Part shown: in pieces, positions 1 through 5,822 of the stretch
How the letters are laid out: each line of letters begins with the position of its first letter
Numbering within the stretch: the stretch's first letter is position 1
Translations under genes and position numbers: made by a program
Assembly: GCA_964504195.1 (NCBI GenBank)
Contig: CAZDDI010000084.1
Coordinates: 1-15,986, forward strand
DNA from: CAZDDI01 sp964504195
Lineage (GTDB): Bacteria; Chloroflexota; Anaerolineae; B4-G1; SLSP01
Direction of reading: 5' to 3'
DNA: 15,986 bases
Notes under the pieces: generated by a model
Told to the model about the DNA's origin: nothing
Databases searched by the model: none
The model's input: only the letters and a program-made list of their open reading frames with translations

Positions 1-10
1 GTTGTTTTCT

Positions 11-47
11 CCCCCTCCCCGCGCCGCACAGCGGCGTGGGGAGGGGG
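11..47. repeat. GC-rich inverted repeat (hairpin)
   Basis: Arms at 11-26 (CCCCCTCCCCGCGCCG) and 32-47 pair with a single mismatch that would be a G.U pair in RNA; the loop is 5 bases. No T-tract follows on either strand, so it does not look like a simple intrinsic terminator. It lies in the 318-base gene-free stretch downstream of korB, which otherwise holds the two repeats listed next and AT-rich sequence with no ORF I can support. Confidence 0.7.
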
Positions 48-154
48 CAAGGGGGGGGCAAAATTCTCAATTCGTAAATTTTTAAAGAGTGATTCTTGCA
101 AATGGTTTTATTTCCGGTTTATTTTCTTAATTTTCATCAGCCTGTGCATCTGCT

Positions 155-203
155 CCGCATAGCTGCGAACTGATAGTTCGCGTTACATTTTCATTCAACC
201 GCT
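155..203. repeat. Dispersed palindromic repeat, copy 1
   Basis: A 7-bp-stem hairpin GCGAACTGATAGTTCGC at 165-181 is followed by ATTTTCATTCAACCG at 187-201. The same arrangement recurs at 12981-13028, with the loop GAT changed to GAC and the stem unchanged. The module ATTTTCATYCAACCG also occurs alone at 10748-10762. Recurrence in three separate gene gaps shows a dispersed repeat, not a gene-specific site. Confidence 0.7.
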
Positions 204-227
204 CTTCTGAAAATAGTAACGGGTGGA

Positions 228-276
228 CAGTGAGTAGTGAGCAGGTTCTGGTGTTCTCACTGCTCTCTACTCACTG
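228..276. repeat. Inverted repeat downstream of korB
   Basis: Arms 228-244 (CAGTGAGTAGTGAGCAG) and 260-276 pair over 17 bp with one mismatch and a 15-base loop. It lies 42 bases beyond the korB stop codon. A TTTT run follows on the plus strand only, which is the wrong direction for terminating korB, so it is listed as a repeat. Confidence 0.65.
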
Positions 277-318
277 TTTTCGTCCTCGTTGGCGTGGCAT
301 CCCACATTGACATAGCCT

Positions 319-1194
319 TTAGCGCAGCCCGGCGAGCAAGCCTTCGACCTGGGCCGGAGCGAGTTTCTCCAGCGGGCGCTGCACCAGGGGCGGGCCGGCT
401 TGTAGCACCGGATCTAGCGCCTCGAAGGTAGGGCCGGGGGTAGCGCGGTAGAAGATGCCAATGGGGATGCGGTCGCCCCATTCTTGCGCGCGCTCCCAGG
501 CGGCAGTCCGATTGCCGGGATCGTAATCCGGTTCGTCGTCCAGTTTGTAGACCCGTTCGTTGTAGTAATCGTAAGCGCGCGGTTTGTTGAAGGTGACGCA
601 CGGCTGGAGGATATCTACCAGCGCGTAGCCGGGATGCTCCATAGCCTCGCCGATCAGCCAGATGAGGTGCTTGAGCTGACCGGGATAGCCGCGCCCCACA
701 AAGGTCGCGCCGTGAGTGAGCGCCAGGGCGAGCGGTTGCGCCGGCGTTTCGATGGACCCGTCGGGCGAGGTGGAGGTCTTCCAGCCTTTTTCGCTGGTGG
801 GGGAGAACTGCCCTTTCGTCAAACCGTAAATCAGATTGTTCTGCACCAGCTCGGTCACGCCGGGATTGCGGCGCACAGCATGGACGAAATGTCCCAGGCC
901 CTCACCATAGCCGTCGCCATCGCCATGCACGATGACGACGCGCATGGCGTGGTTCGCCAGTTTAGCCCCCTGCGCTACGGGCCAGGGCCGCCCATGCAGG
1001 GTGTGCATCCCGTTGACCCGCATGTACTGGGGCAATTTGCTGCCGCAGCCGATGCCCGTCACGATCATCACTTCATGGGGCGCGATATTGTGCGCCACGA
1101 GGGCGCGGGTCAGGGCATTGAGGATACCATAGTCCCCGCAGCCGCTACACCAGGTGGGTTTTACATCTATATTGTAATCGTCGCGTGTGACCAT
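319..1194 (-). CDS. korB: 2-oxoacid:ferredoxin oxidoreductase beta subunit (2-oxoglutarate type)
   Basis: This is the thiamine-pyrophosphate subunit of a cytoplasmic enzyme that oxidatively decarboxylates a 2-oxoacid, probably 2-oxoglutarate, to an acyl-CoA and reduces ferredoxin. The 291-residue protein has the usual size. The four [4Fe-4S] cysteines are visible: C16 and C19 in WCSGCGDYG, C50 in GIGCGSK, and C199 in LQPCVTFN. The TPP/Mg motif is GDGD at 91-94, with the partner asparagine at 119-120 in front of IYGLTKGQ. The ATG at 1194 was chosen over an upstream in-frame start because AGGAGG precedes it at good spacing and the protein then begins at the conserved N-terminus. It starts 1 base after the korA stop, so the ribosome site lies inside korA and the two are likely translationally coupled. 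Substrate choice (2-oxoglutarate or another 2-oxoacid) cannot be fixed from sequence alone. No separate delta/ferredoxin subunit gene is seen. Confidence 0.93.
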   Translation of the reverse strand: MVTRDDYNIDVKPTWCSGCGDYGILNALTRALVAHNIAPHEVMIVTGIGCGSKLPQYMRVNGMHTLHGRPWPVAQGAKLANHAMRVVIVHGDGDGYGEGLGHFVHAVRRNPGVTELVQNNLIYGLTKGQFSPTSEKGWKTSTSPDGSIETPAQPLALALTHGATFVGRGYPGQLKHLIWLIGEAMEHPGYALVDILQPCVTFNKPRAYDYYNERVYKLDDEPDYDPGNRTAAWERAQEWGDRIPIGIFYRATPGPTFEALDPVLQAGPPLVQRPLEKLAPAQVEGLLAGLR

Positions 1195-1195
1195 G

Positions 1196-2935
1196 TTATA
1201 CCTCCTGCAAACCGGCGAGGATGAATTCGGGGCGGAAAGGCCGCCCGTCGAAACGATGAATGTGCCCATCCACCGCTATCCCCGTCCGGGCGCGGATGAG
1301 GAACTCCAACTGTCCGGTATAGTTACCCTCCACCACGATGGTCTTGTGGGCTTTGCGGAGCTCGGCTTCTGCCGTAGGCGGGAAAGGCTCCAGGCAGCTG
1401 AAGTGTAGCAGGTTCGCCGCCCCTGCTGCTTGCGCGTTGAGGCGATCCACGGCCTCGCGTGCCGGCCCGTAGGTGGAACCCCAGCAGACTAACGTCAATG
1501 GGGCGTCTTCAGGGCCGTACCACGTCGGCGCGGGAACGTCCTCTGCCATCGGAATGGCCTTGCGCATCCGCTTGCTCTGCTGGTCAATGCGGTTTTGGGC
1601 GTCCTCGACGATACGGGGGTATTCGTCGTGCTCGTTGCTCTCTGTCACCCAGATGGCGTTGGGATGACCGGGCAGCGCGCGCGGCGAGATGCCGCTCTCG
1701 GTGATCTGGTAGCGTTGGTAGCGCTCGGTGAGGGCGTCGAGGTCGGCGTCGGTGAGTAGCGCGCCGCGATCCAACGTCACGGCGTTGAAATTGAGGGCAC
1801 CGACTCCCAGCGAGCGGAAGGCGTCCGCCAGGAATTGGTCGCTCAGCACCATGACCGGTGTTTGGTAGCGCTCGGCCACGTTGAAGGCGTGCCAGCCCAG
1901 GTGAAACGCTTCTTCCAGCGTGCCGGGCGCGAGGATCATGCGCGGGAACTCGTCCTGCGCGGCGTGCAACATGAAGAGCAGATCGGCCTGCGCCGTGCGG
2001 GTGGGCAGCCCGGTCGCCGGGCCGGGCCGCTGGGCATTGTAGATGACCACCGGCGTCTCGCTCAAGCCCGCGAAGCCGGTCGCTTCTACCATCAGGGCGT
2101 ACCCGCCGCCGGAGGTGGGGACAAGGGCGCGCGCGCCCATCACTGCCGCGCCAATCGCCATATTGATCGCGGAGATCTCATCTTCGACGTGCTTGGCGAC
2201 CACGCCGTAGTGCGCGCCGTGTTGCGCGAACCAGACGAGCACCGCTGAGCCGGGCGTCATCGGGTAGCCACTGACGAAGCGGCAGCCGCCCGCCAGCGCG
2301 CCCATAGCGAAGGCTTGCGTCCCGTTGAGCATAATGCGCTGCGGCGCGTCGGGTATCGCGTGCAGCCGGAAGGGATAGTCAGCCTTGTATTCCGTCGCCA
2401 GGTCGGCCCCCGCCCGGATGACGTTGAGGTTGCTTGTCACGACCTCCTCGCCTTTCCGGGTGAAATTATCCCGGATGATGCTCTCCACATAGCTCAGGTC
2501 GAATTCCAGCAGTCCCGCAGCGATGCCTAACGTCAAGGTGTTGCGCATCAGCTCCATGCCGCCGATGTCGCGGGCCATCTCGGTGAGGGGCGCGGGGATG
2601 AAGTGTACGTCATCCCGCTTGAGGGCGTCGGGCAGCGCATCTTTGCTGTCGTAGACCACCGCGCCATCGGGAACGACGTCGGCAATGTGGCGGCGTATCG
2701 TTTCCATATCCAGGGCTAACAGCAGATGCACGGGATCGGCAATGGAATAGAGCGGCTCGCGCGCCGCGCGCAGGGTGAAGAAGTTGTGCCCGCCCCGGAT
2801 ACGCGAGTAGAAGTCAGGTACGCCAAAGATGTGCAATCCGCCCCGCACCAGCGCCTGGGCAAAGCCTGCGCCGCTCGATTCCAGACCCATGCCGGCCTCA
2901 CCACCGATGCGTAGCGTAATATCATGTTCGATCAT
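1196..2935 (-). CDS. korA: 2-oxoacid:ferredoxin oxidoreductase, fused gamma-alpha subunit
   Basis: This partner of KorB binds CoA and the 2-oxoacid. The 579-residue protein is a gamma-alpha fusion, as in two-subunit KorAB enzymes. The gamma domain occupies about residues 5-185 (GGEAGMGLESSG near the start, then FYSRIRGGHN). The alpha domain starts near 200 and carries the hallmark GYPMTPGS (223-230), KHVEDEISA (248-256) and GPATGLPTRTAQAD (305-318). The ATG at 2935 is preceded by AAGGAG and begins the gamma fold directly. A 45-residue upstream extension is Arg/Pro-rich, runs through the sodB-korA hairpin and is rejected. Only about 20 bases lie between its ribosome site and that hairpin, so its mRNA probably reads through from sodB or starts inside the palindrome. 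In oxygen-exposed cells this radical, Fe-S-dependent enzyme would benefit from the adjacent superoxide dismutase. Confidence 0.92.
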   Translation of the reverse strand: MIEHDITLRIGGEAGMGLESSGAGFAQALVRGGLHIFGVPDFYSRIRGGHNFFTLRAAREPLYSIADPVHLLLALDMETIRRHIADVVPDGAVVYDSKDALPDALKRDDVHFIPAPLTEMARDIGGMELMRNTLTLGIAAGLLEFDLSYVESIIRDNFTRKGEEVVTSNLNVIRAGADLATEYKADYPFRLHAIPDAPQRIMLNGTQAFAMGALAGGCRFVSGYPMTPGSAVLVWFAQHGAHYGVVAKHVEDEISAINMAIGAAVMGARALVPTSGGGYALMVEATGFAGLSETPVVIYNAQRPGPATGLPTRTAQADLLFMLHAAQDEFPRMILAPGTLEEAFHLGWHAFNVAERYQTPVMVLSDQFLADAFRSLGVGALNFNAVTLDRGALLTDADLDALTERYQRYQITESGISPRALPGHPNAIWVTESNEHDEYPRIVEDAQNRIDQQSKRMRKAIPMAEDVPAPTWYGPEDAPLTLVCWGSTYGPAREAVDRLNAQAAGAANLLHFSCLEPFPPTAEAELRKAHKTIVVEGNYTGQLEFLIRARTGIAVDGHIHRFDGRPFRPEFILAGLQEV

Positions 2936-2959
2936 ACGGAGCTCCTTTCGTAACGTCTC

Positions 2960-3006
2960 AAAAATCTGACGTGGAGGTTTGGGGGGCCGTCCCAAACCTC
3001 CACGTC
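2960..3006 (-). terminator. Terminator-like hairpin between sodB and korA
   Basis: Perfect 16-bp arms at 2968-2983 and 2991-3006 (GACGTGGAGGTTTGGG and its complement) enclose a 7-base loop. On the minus strand, three bases after the stem, comes TTTTT (2964-2960). The stem begins 8 bases beyond the sodB stop codon. This is the geometry of an intrinsic terminator for sodB. The korA ribosome site starts only about 20 bases beyond the stem, so the structure may act as a partial terminator within one transcript. Confidence 0.72.
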
Positions 3007-3014
3007 GCCTGCCA

Positions 3015-3635
3015 TTAGCTGGCGTTCTGTAGGGCGAATTCCCAGTTGAGCAGCTTGTCGAGCACGGCATTCACATAGTCGGCACGCCGATTCTGATAAT
3101 CCAGGTAGTAAGCATGTTCCCATACATCAATGACCAGCAGGGGCTTCATATCCGTCAACCAGGGGACTTCGGCATTGGCGGTCTTCACCACCTTGAGCAC
3201 CTCGCCATCGAGGACGAGCCAGGCCCAACCGCTCCCGAACTGTGAAACGGCGGCACTGGCAAGTTCCTTCTTGCAAGCGTCAACGCTGCCGAAGGCAGCC
3301 TCGATGCGCTGCTTGAGCGCCGCGGGTGGTTCGCCGCCGCCCTTCGGCGTCAGGCTTTGCCAGTAGAATGTGTGGTTCCAAATTTGCGCTGCGTTGTTGA
3401 AGATCGCCGCTTTTTTCGGCTTTCCCGCAGCTCTGGTAATGATCTGCTCCAATGACAGATCGGCGTAGTTTGTGTCTGCAATCAGCTTGTTCAGGTTGTC
3501 CACATAACCCTGGTGATGTTTTCCGTAGTGAAAACTCAGCGTTTTGGCACTTATCACCGGTTTCAATGCGTTTTCGGCGTATGGAAGCGCGGGTAAGATG
3601 TGGGTCGCAGTCTTGCTTGTGTCTGTCTTGCTCAT
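3015..3635 (-). CDS. sodB: Superoxide dismutase, Fe type
   Basis: A cytoplasmic enzyme that converts superoxide to hydrogen peroxide and oxygen. The 206-residue protein is typical of the Fe/Mn family. Metal ligands are H36 (SFHYGKHH), H88 (IWNHTFYW), and D169 with H173 (DVWEHAYY); the active-site tyrosine is Y44. The glutamine in NNAAQIWNHTF (Q84) is at the place used by iron enzymes, which favours Fe over Mn; the metal itself is not proven. No signal peptide is present. The ATG at 3635 has AGGAGG upstream. The first 15 or so residues (MSKTDTSKTATHILP) are a slightly long, polar lead compared with enteric SodB. An IS66-type MITE ends 31 bases upstream of the start codon, so the promoter must lie in or beyond that element. 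korA follows after a terminator-like hairpin. Confidence 0.95.
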   Translation of the reverse strand: MSKTDTSKTATHILPALPYAENALKPVISAKTLSFHYGKHHQGYVDNLNKLIADTNYADLSLEQIITRAAGKPKKAAIFNNAAQIWNHTFYWQSLTPKGGGEPPAALKQRIEAAFGSVDACKKELASAAVSQFGSGWAWLVLDGEVLKVVKTANAEVPWLTDMKPLLVIDVWEHAYYLDYQNRRADYVNAVLDKLLNWEFALQNAS

Positions 3636-3666
3636 ATCAGCCTCCTTGTGATTAGCTAACTTTTTT

Positions 3667-3852
3667 GTAACTGCTCAGCTGTCATCCCTCACTATATTCG
3701 GGACAAGTTTCCGAACGGAGCGCAGCGGAGTGAGGAATCCCGTTCTGGTGTTCAAGTCATGGCGTCAACGGGATTCCTCAGCCCCGTTTCGTATGAATTG
3801 TATCTTGCCAGTCGTAAACGGGGCTTCAGAATGATACTGGCTGAGCAGTTAC
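3667..3852. mobile_element. IS66-type MITE, 186 bp, with perfect 8-bp target duplication
   Basis: The ends are a perfect 13-bp inverted repeat, GTAACTGCTCAGC at 3667-3679 and its complement at 3840-3852. Immediately outside lie identical direct repeats ACTTTTTT at 3659-3666 and 3853-3860. GTAA termini with 8-bp target duplications are the established signature of IS66-family insertion sequences. No transposase fits in 186 bp, so this is a non-autonomous derivative. The core holds two further palindromes: a 14-bp stem at 3731-3744/3767-3780 and a 9-bp stem at 3781-3789/3816-3824. ORFs crossing it are not credible genes. On the minus strand TATAGT (3696-3691) could be a -10 box serving sodB, but no matching -35 is clear. 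Confidence 0.85.
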
Positions 3853-3942
3853 ACTTTTTTGAAATTAGTGGAACCTCATTTGTAACTAAAGAACTTACCT
3901 CTGCGCCTCCTTTACTCTTGACACGGGAAGTCAGTCTTTTGC

Positions 3943-4077
3943 CAATGTCATTAAGTTTAGGATATAGACCTGGCAGGTTTCAAGACCTTAAGTCTACAAA
4001 ACGTCGTTATACACCGGCAAAATACTACTCAACCCAATTTGGGCGAAACCTGCCAGGTCTTAACTCAATGACATTGA
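3943..4077. repeat. Palindromic repeat element with AGACCTGGCAGGTTT arms
   Basis: Perfect 15-bp arms at 3966-3980 (AGACCTGGCAGGTTT) and 4046-4060 are nested inside outer arms (CAATGTCATT at 3943-3952 and its complement at 4067-4076). The left 47 bases (3943-3989) recur in reverse orientation at 13050-13096 with 43 of 47 identical, and the core recurs imperfectly at 5777-5808. It fills the gap upstream of sodB and ends just beyond the stop codon of the next gene at 4085. No terminal direct duplication was found. Confidence 0.7.
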
Positions 4078-4084
4078 CACTCGA

Positions 4085-5236
4085 TCAATAACGGAATACA
4101 GCGGCGACAGCTGTCCCGCCCGGTACTTTTTCTGGCGCCACCGCGTAGACAGTTCCCCCGTTCAAAATAGACTGGATGGCAGCCAGGTCAAGCAGATCGC
4201 CGTCACCGGGTTCAGCTTCCTGGTGGATATGAACCGCGTTGGTGTCCGGATCAAAATCCCCCCATACTTGAATGCCGACGGCAACAAACAGGACCTCCAC
4301 CCGCCCGTGATGCGCTGCCAGAACGGCCTCCTCCACGTCGGTGGTGGTCTGTCCGGTACCGACCAATTGATTGTACCGAGCGGTGGCTGCTTCTTGTGCT
4401 TGCATGAAGATAGGTTGTACGAGATCCCAGGCTCGGGTGTGTAATTCTGCCAACGATAGTTCCTCCGGGCTGCCTGGAATTCCGTCTGCTACAAGATGCG
4501 GATATGAGTTGGCTTCTTTGTACAAGGGGAAGAGGTATTCGACGCCGGCCAGCACGAGAGGCGATTGCTTACCTGTCAGCATGTTGGGTAACGTATCGTC
4601 AACCCTATGGAACCAGCGCAGGAGCGTGTTTTTGTCTTCGTCGCTGGGGTCATGCCCGTGGAACACTCCGGCACGATCCCCCGTGTTGGCCGATGTTGAG
4701 CCGGTATGGAACTGTGACTGTTTTTCGAAACGCTCATATTGCAACGCCTCGGCCATACTTTGGGGCATACTTTCCAGATCAATCTCGTCCACCGTGTCCC
4801 GTGTGCCTTCCAGTAGCCGGAGTTGGTTCTGGCTAAGCGCCAGGATGTAAAAGTGACCGTCGCTGGCAAAGAAGGGCAACAGCGGTTTGAAATGAAAGCG
4901 GTGCGAGATCATTACCAGTTCTTCAAACGGGAGTGGCAGGCGATAGGAATGGAACGCTTCCGCCGTAAAAAACACCGCCAACCCGTGACTCTGGTTTCGC
5001 CAGAAGCCCGGCTGCTGCAATAGACGCTGCGCCGGCTCCAGCATTTCCCGCACATCTGGGGAGCGCAAGCCCTTGTCCAGCAAGCGTAGTTCCGCCTCTC
5101 GCAGCAAATTCTTGAAGCGGATTGGATCCTGTTCGGTTTCTCGACCGGCTTGATGCGTAGGCATAAACAACGAGACATGCCAGCCGGGATATTCAGTGAG
5201 AAGGGTTACTAATTCTGCCATAGTGATTACGTCCAT
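4085..5236 (-). CDS. baeRF family 7-like protein (archaeo-eukaryotic release-factor-like fold)
   Basis: A 383-residue soluble protein with no signal peptide or membrane segment. The layout fits bacterial proteins related to eRF1/Dom34: an N-terminal domain (about 1-130, with SLFMPTH at 22-28 and GLAVFF at 85-90), a middle part containing FYILALSQNQLRLLEG (129-144), and a C-terminal part with GTGQTTTDVEEAV (293-305) followed by HHGRVEVLFVA (309-319) and VWGDFD. The C-terminal pattern is what I associate with baeRF family 7; the assignment is from memory of the family, not a search. The GTGQ at 293-296 is not in the context of the peptide-releasing GGQ of true release factors, so hydrolytic activity should not be assumed. 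A ribosome-rescue or stress role is inference. The ATG at 5236 has AGGAG nine bases upstream; the start 12 codons earlier lacks a ribosome site and overlaps a degenerate MITE end. Confidence 0.68.
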   Translation of the reverse strand: MDVITMAELVTLLTEYPGWHVSLFMPTHQAGRETEQDPIRFKNLLREAELRLLDKGLRSPDVREMLEPAQRLLQQPGFWRNQSHGLAVFFTAEAFHSYRLPLPFEELVMISHRFHFKPLLPFFASDGHFYILALSQNQLRLLEGTRDTVDEIDLESMPQSMAEALQYERFEKQSQFHTGSTSANTGDRAGVFHGHDPSDEDKNTLLRWFHRVDDTLPNMLTGKQSPLVLAGVEYLFPLYKEANSYPHLVADGIPGSPEELSLAELHTRAWDLVQPIFMQAQEAATARYNQLVGTGQTTTDVEEAVLAAHHGRVEVLFVAVGIQVWGDFDPDTNAVHIHQEAEPGDGDLLDLAAIQSILNGGTVYAVAPEKVPGGTAVAAVFRY

Positions 5237-5268
5237 ATATAAAGTCTCCTTTTTTGTGATGCGGAAAG

Positions 5269-5406
5269 GCAACTGTTCAGGCTAAGGTCGTTTTGTGCTC
5301 AAAACTCGCTGCTTGCCGCAGATTACAGCCTGAAGCGCCACTGCAAAAACATCTTTCTTTCCCCGCTGCTTTAGCGGTTTTTTTTGACGTAACCTGAATA
5401 GTTAAC
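5269..5406. mobile_element. Degenerate IS66-type MITE remnant (tentative)
   Basis: GCAACTGTTCAGG at 5269-5281 resembles the GTAACTRCTCAGG terminus with two mismatches, and CCTGAATAGTTA at 5393-5404 resembles the inverted terminus with one. No direct repeats flank it, so it would be an old or rearranged copy. It starts 32 bases upstream of the baeRF-like start codon. Inside, CCGCT-GCTTT-AGCGG (5363-5377) is followed by eight T on the plus strand, terminator-like for a plus transcript that serves no gene here. Confidence 0.4.
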
Positions 5407-5442
5407 CCAAGTTGTCACCTGGGCTAATTTGGAGATTTAGGA

Positions 5443-5469
5443 CACGGATTTCACGGATTACACAGATTT
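5443..5469. repeat. Tandem 9-mer repeat (CACGGATTT-like, 3 units)
   Basis: Three adjacent 9-base units, CACGGATTT, CACGGATTA and CACAGATTT, occupy 5443-5469 just left of a GTAACTACTCAG terminus. It lies in the 586-base gap between 5236 and 5823, which otherwise contains the MITE-like elements, a palindrome near 5775-5810 and about 160 bases (5615-5774) in which I see nothing recognisable. Confidence 0.6.
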
Positions 5470-5472
5470 TTT

Positions 5473-5614
5473 GTAACTACTCAGGTTAAAACTTTATCTG
5501 TCATTGCGAGCCGTCTGCAGCGAAGCAATCTCGTTCATAGTTGAGATTGCGTCATTCGCAGACGAATGGACGCCACGGAGACGTGGCTCGCAATGACAAG
5601 GCTGAGTAAGTTAC
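5473..5614. mobile_element. IS66-type MITE-like element with TCATTGCGAG core
   Basis: The left end GTAACTACTCAG (5473-5484) and right end CTGAGTAAGTTAC (5602-5614) are inverted with one extra base on the right. The core is a different palindrome from those of the other copies: TGTCATTGCGAGCC at 5499-5512 pairs perfectly with 5585-5598. The flanking 8-mers (GATTTTTT and CTTTAACG) do not match, so it is either old or the product of recombination between copies. Confidence 0.6.
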
Positions 5615-5774
5615 CTTTAACGAATGCTTGGGGTACAGGCAGACAAAGCCTTTTTAGATATCCCTATGTTTTAAGTAACCAAGTTTATGTATTAACGCAG
5701 AATAGATTTCTTATCAAAGAGCTTACCCCACGAATCCGCGAAGGCCCATTTTTTCAGGCGAGTCAACGGGGAGC

Positions 5775-5810
5775 AAAGACCGGACAGGTTACCAAGCCTG
5801 CCAGGTCTTT
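5775..5810 (-). terminator. Possible terminator hairpin after the propeller gene
   Basis: Arms 5775-5789 and 5796-5810 pair at 12 of 15 positions around a 6-base loop, starting 12 bases beyond the stop codon at 5823. The minus-strand distal arm ends in GGTCTTT, giving a short T-run. The sequence belongs to the AGACCTGGCAGG palindrome family seen at 3966 and 13058, so termination may be incidental. Confidence 0.35.
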
Positions 5811-5822
5811 CTAAGAAAGGGT

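Noticed and set aside
484..1224. Open frame of 246 codons on the plus strand
   Set aside because: It lies entirely opposite korB, whose cysteines and TPP motif are intact, and shows no family resemblance.
2936..3070. N-terminal extension of korA by 45 codons
   Set aside because: It overlaps the end of sodB and the hairpin, is Arg/Pro-rich, and a better start with AAGGAG lies at 2935.
3667..3852. Integron-type attC cassette sites in the GTAACT elements
   Set aside because: The ends lack GTTRRRY cores and have 8-bp flanking duplications, which indicate transposition, not cassette recombination.
3759..4091. Possible plus-strand gene of 110 codons
   Set aside because: It runs across a MITE terminus and a palindrome element, has no ribosome site and no protein-like pattern.
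5363..5385. Plus-strand intrinsic terminator (CCGCT stem and eight T)
   Set aside because: All genes nearby are on the minus strand, so nothing would be terminated; it is noted only as part of a degenerate repeat element.
5443..5469. CRISPR-like array from short tandem repeats
   Set aside because: The units are 9 bases with no spacers, and no cas gene is present.
5566..5814. Possible plus-strand gene of 82 codons
   Set aside because: It begins inside the TCATTGCGAG palindrome and crosses repeat ends; no ribosome site or motif is visible.
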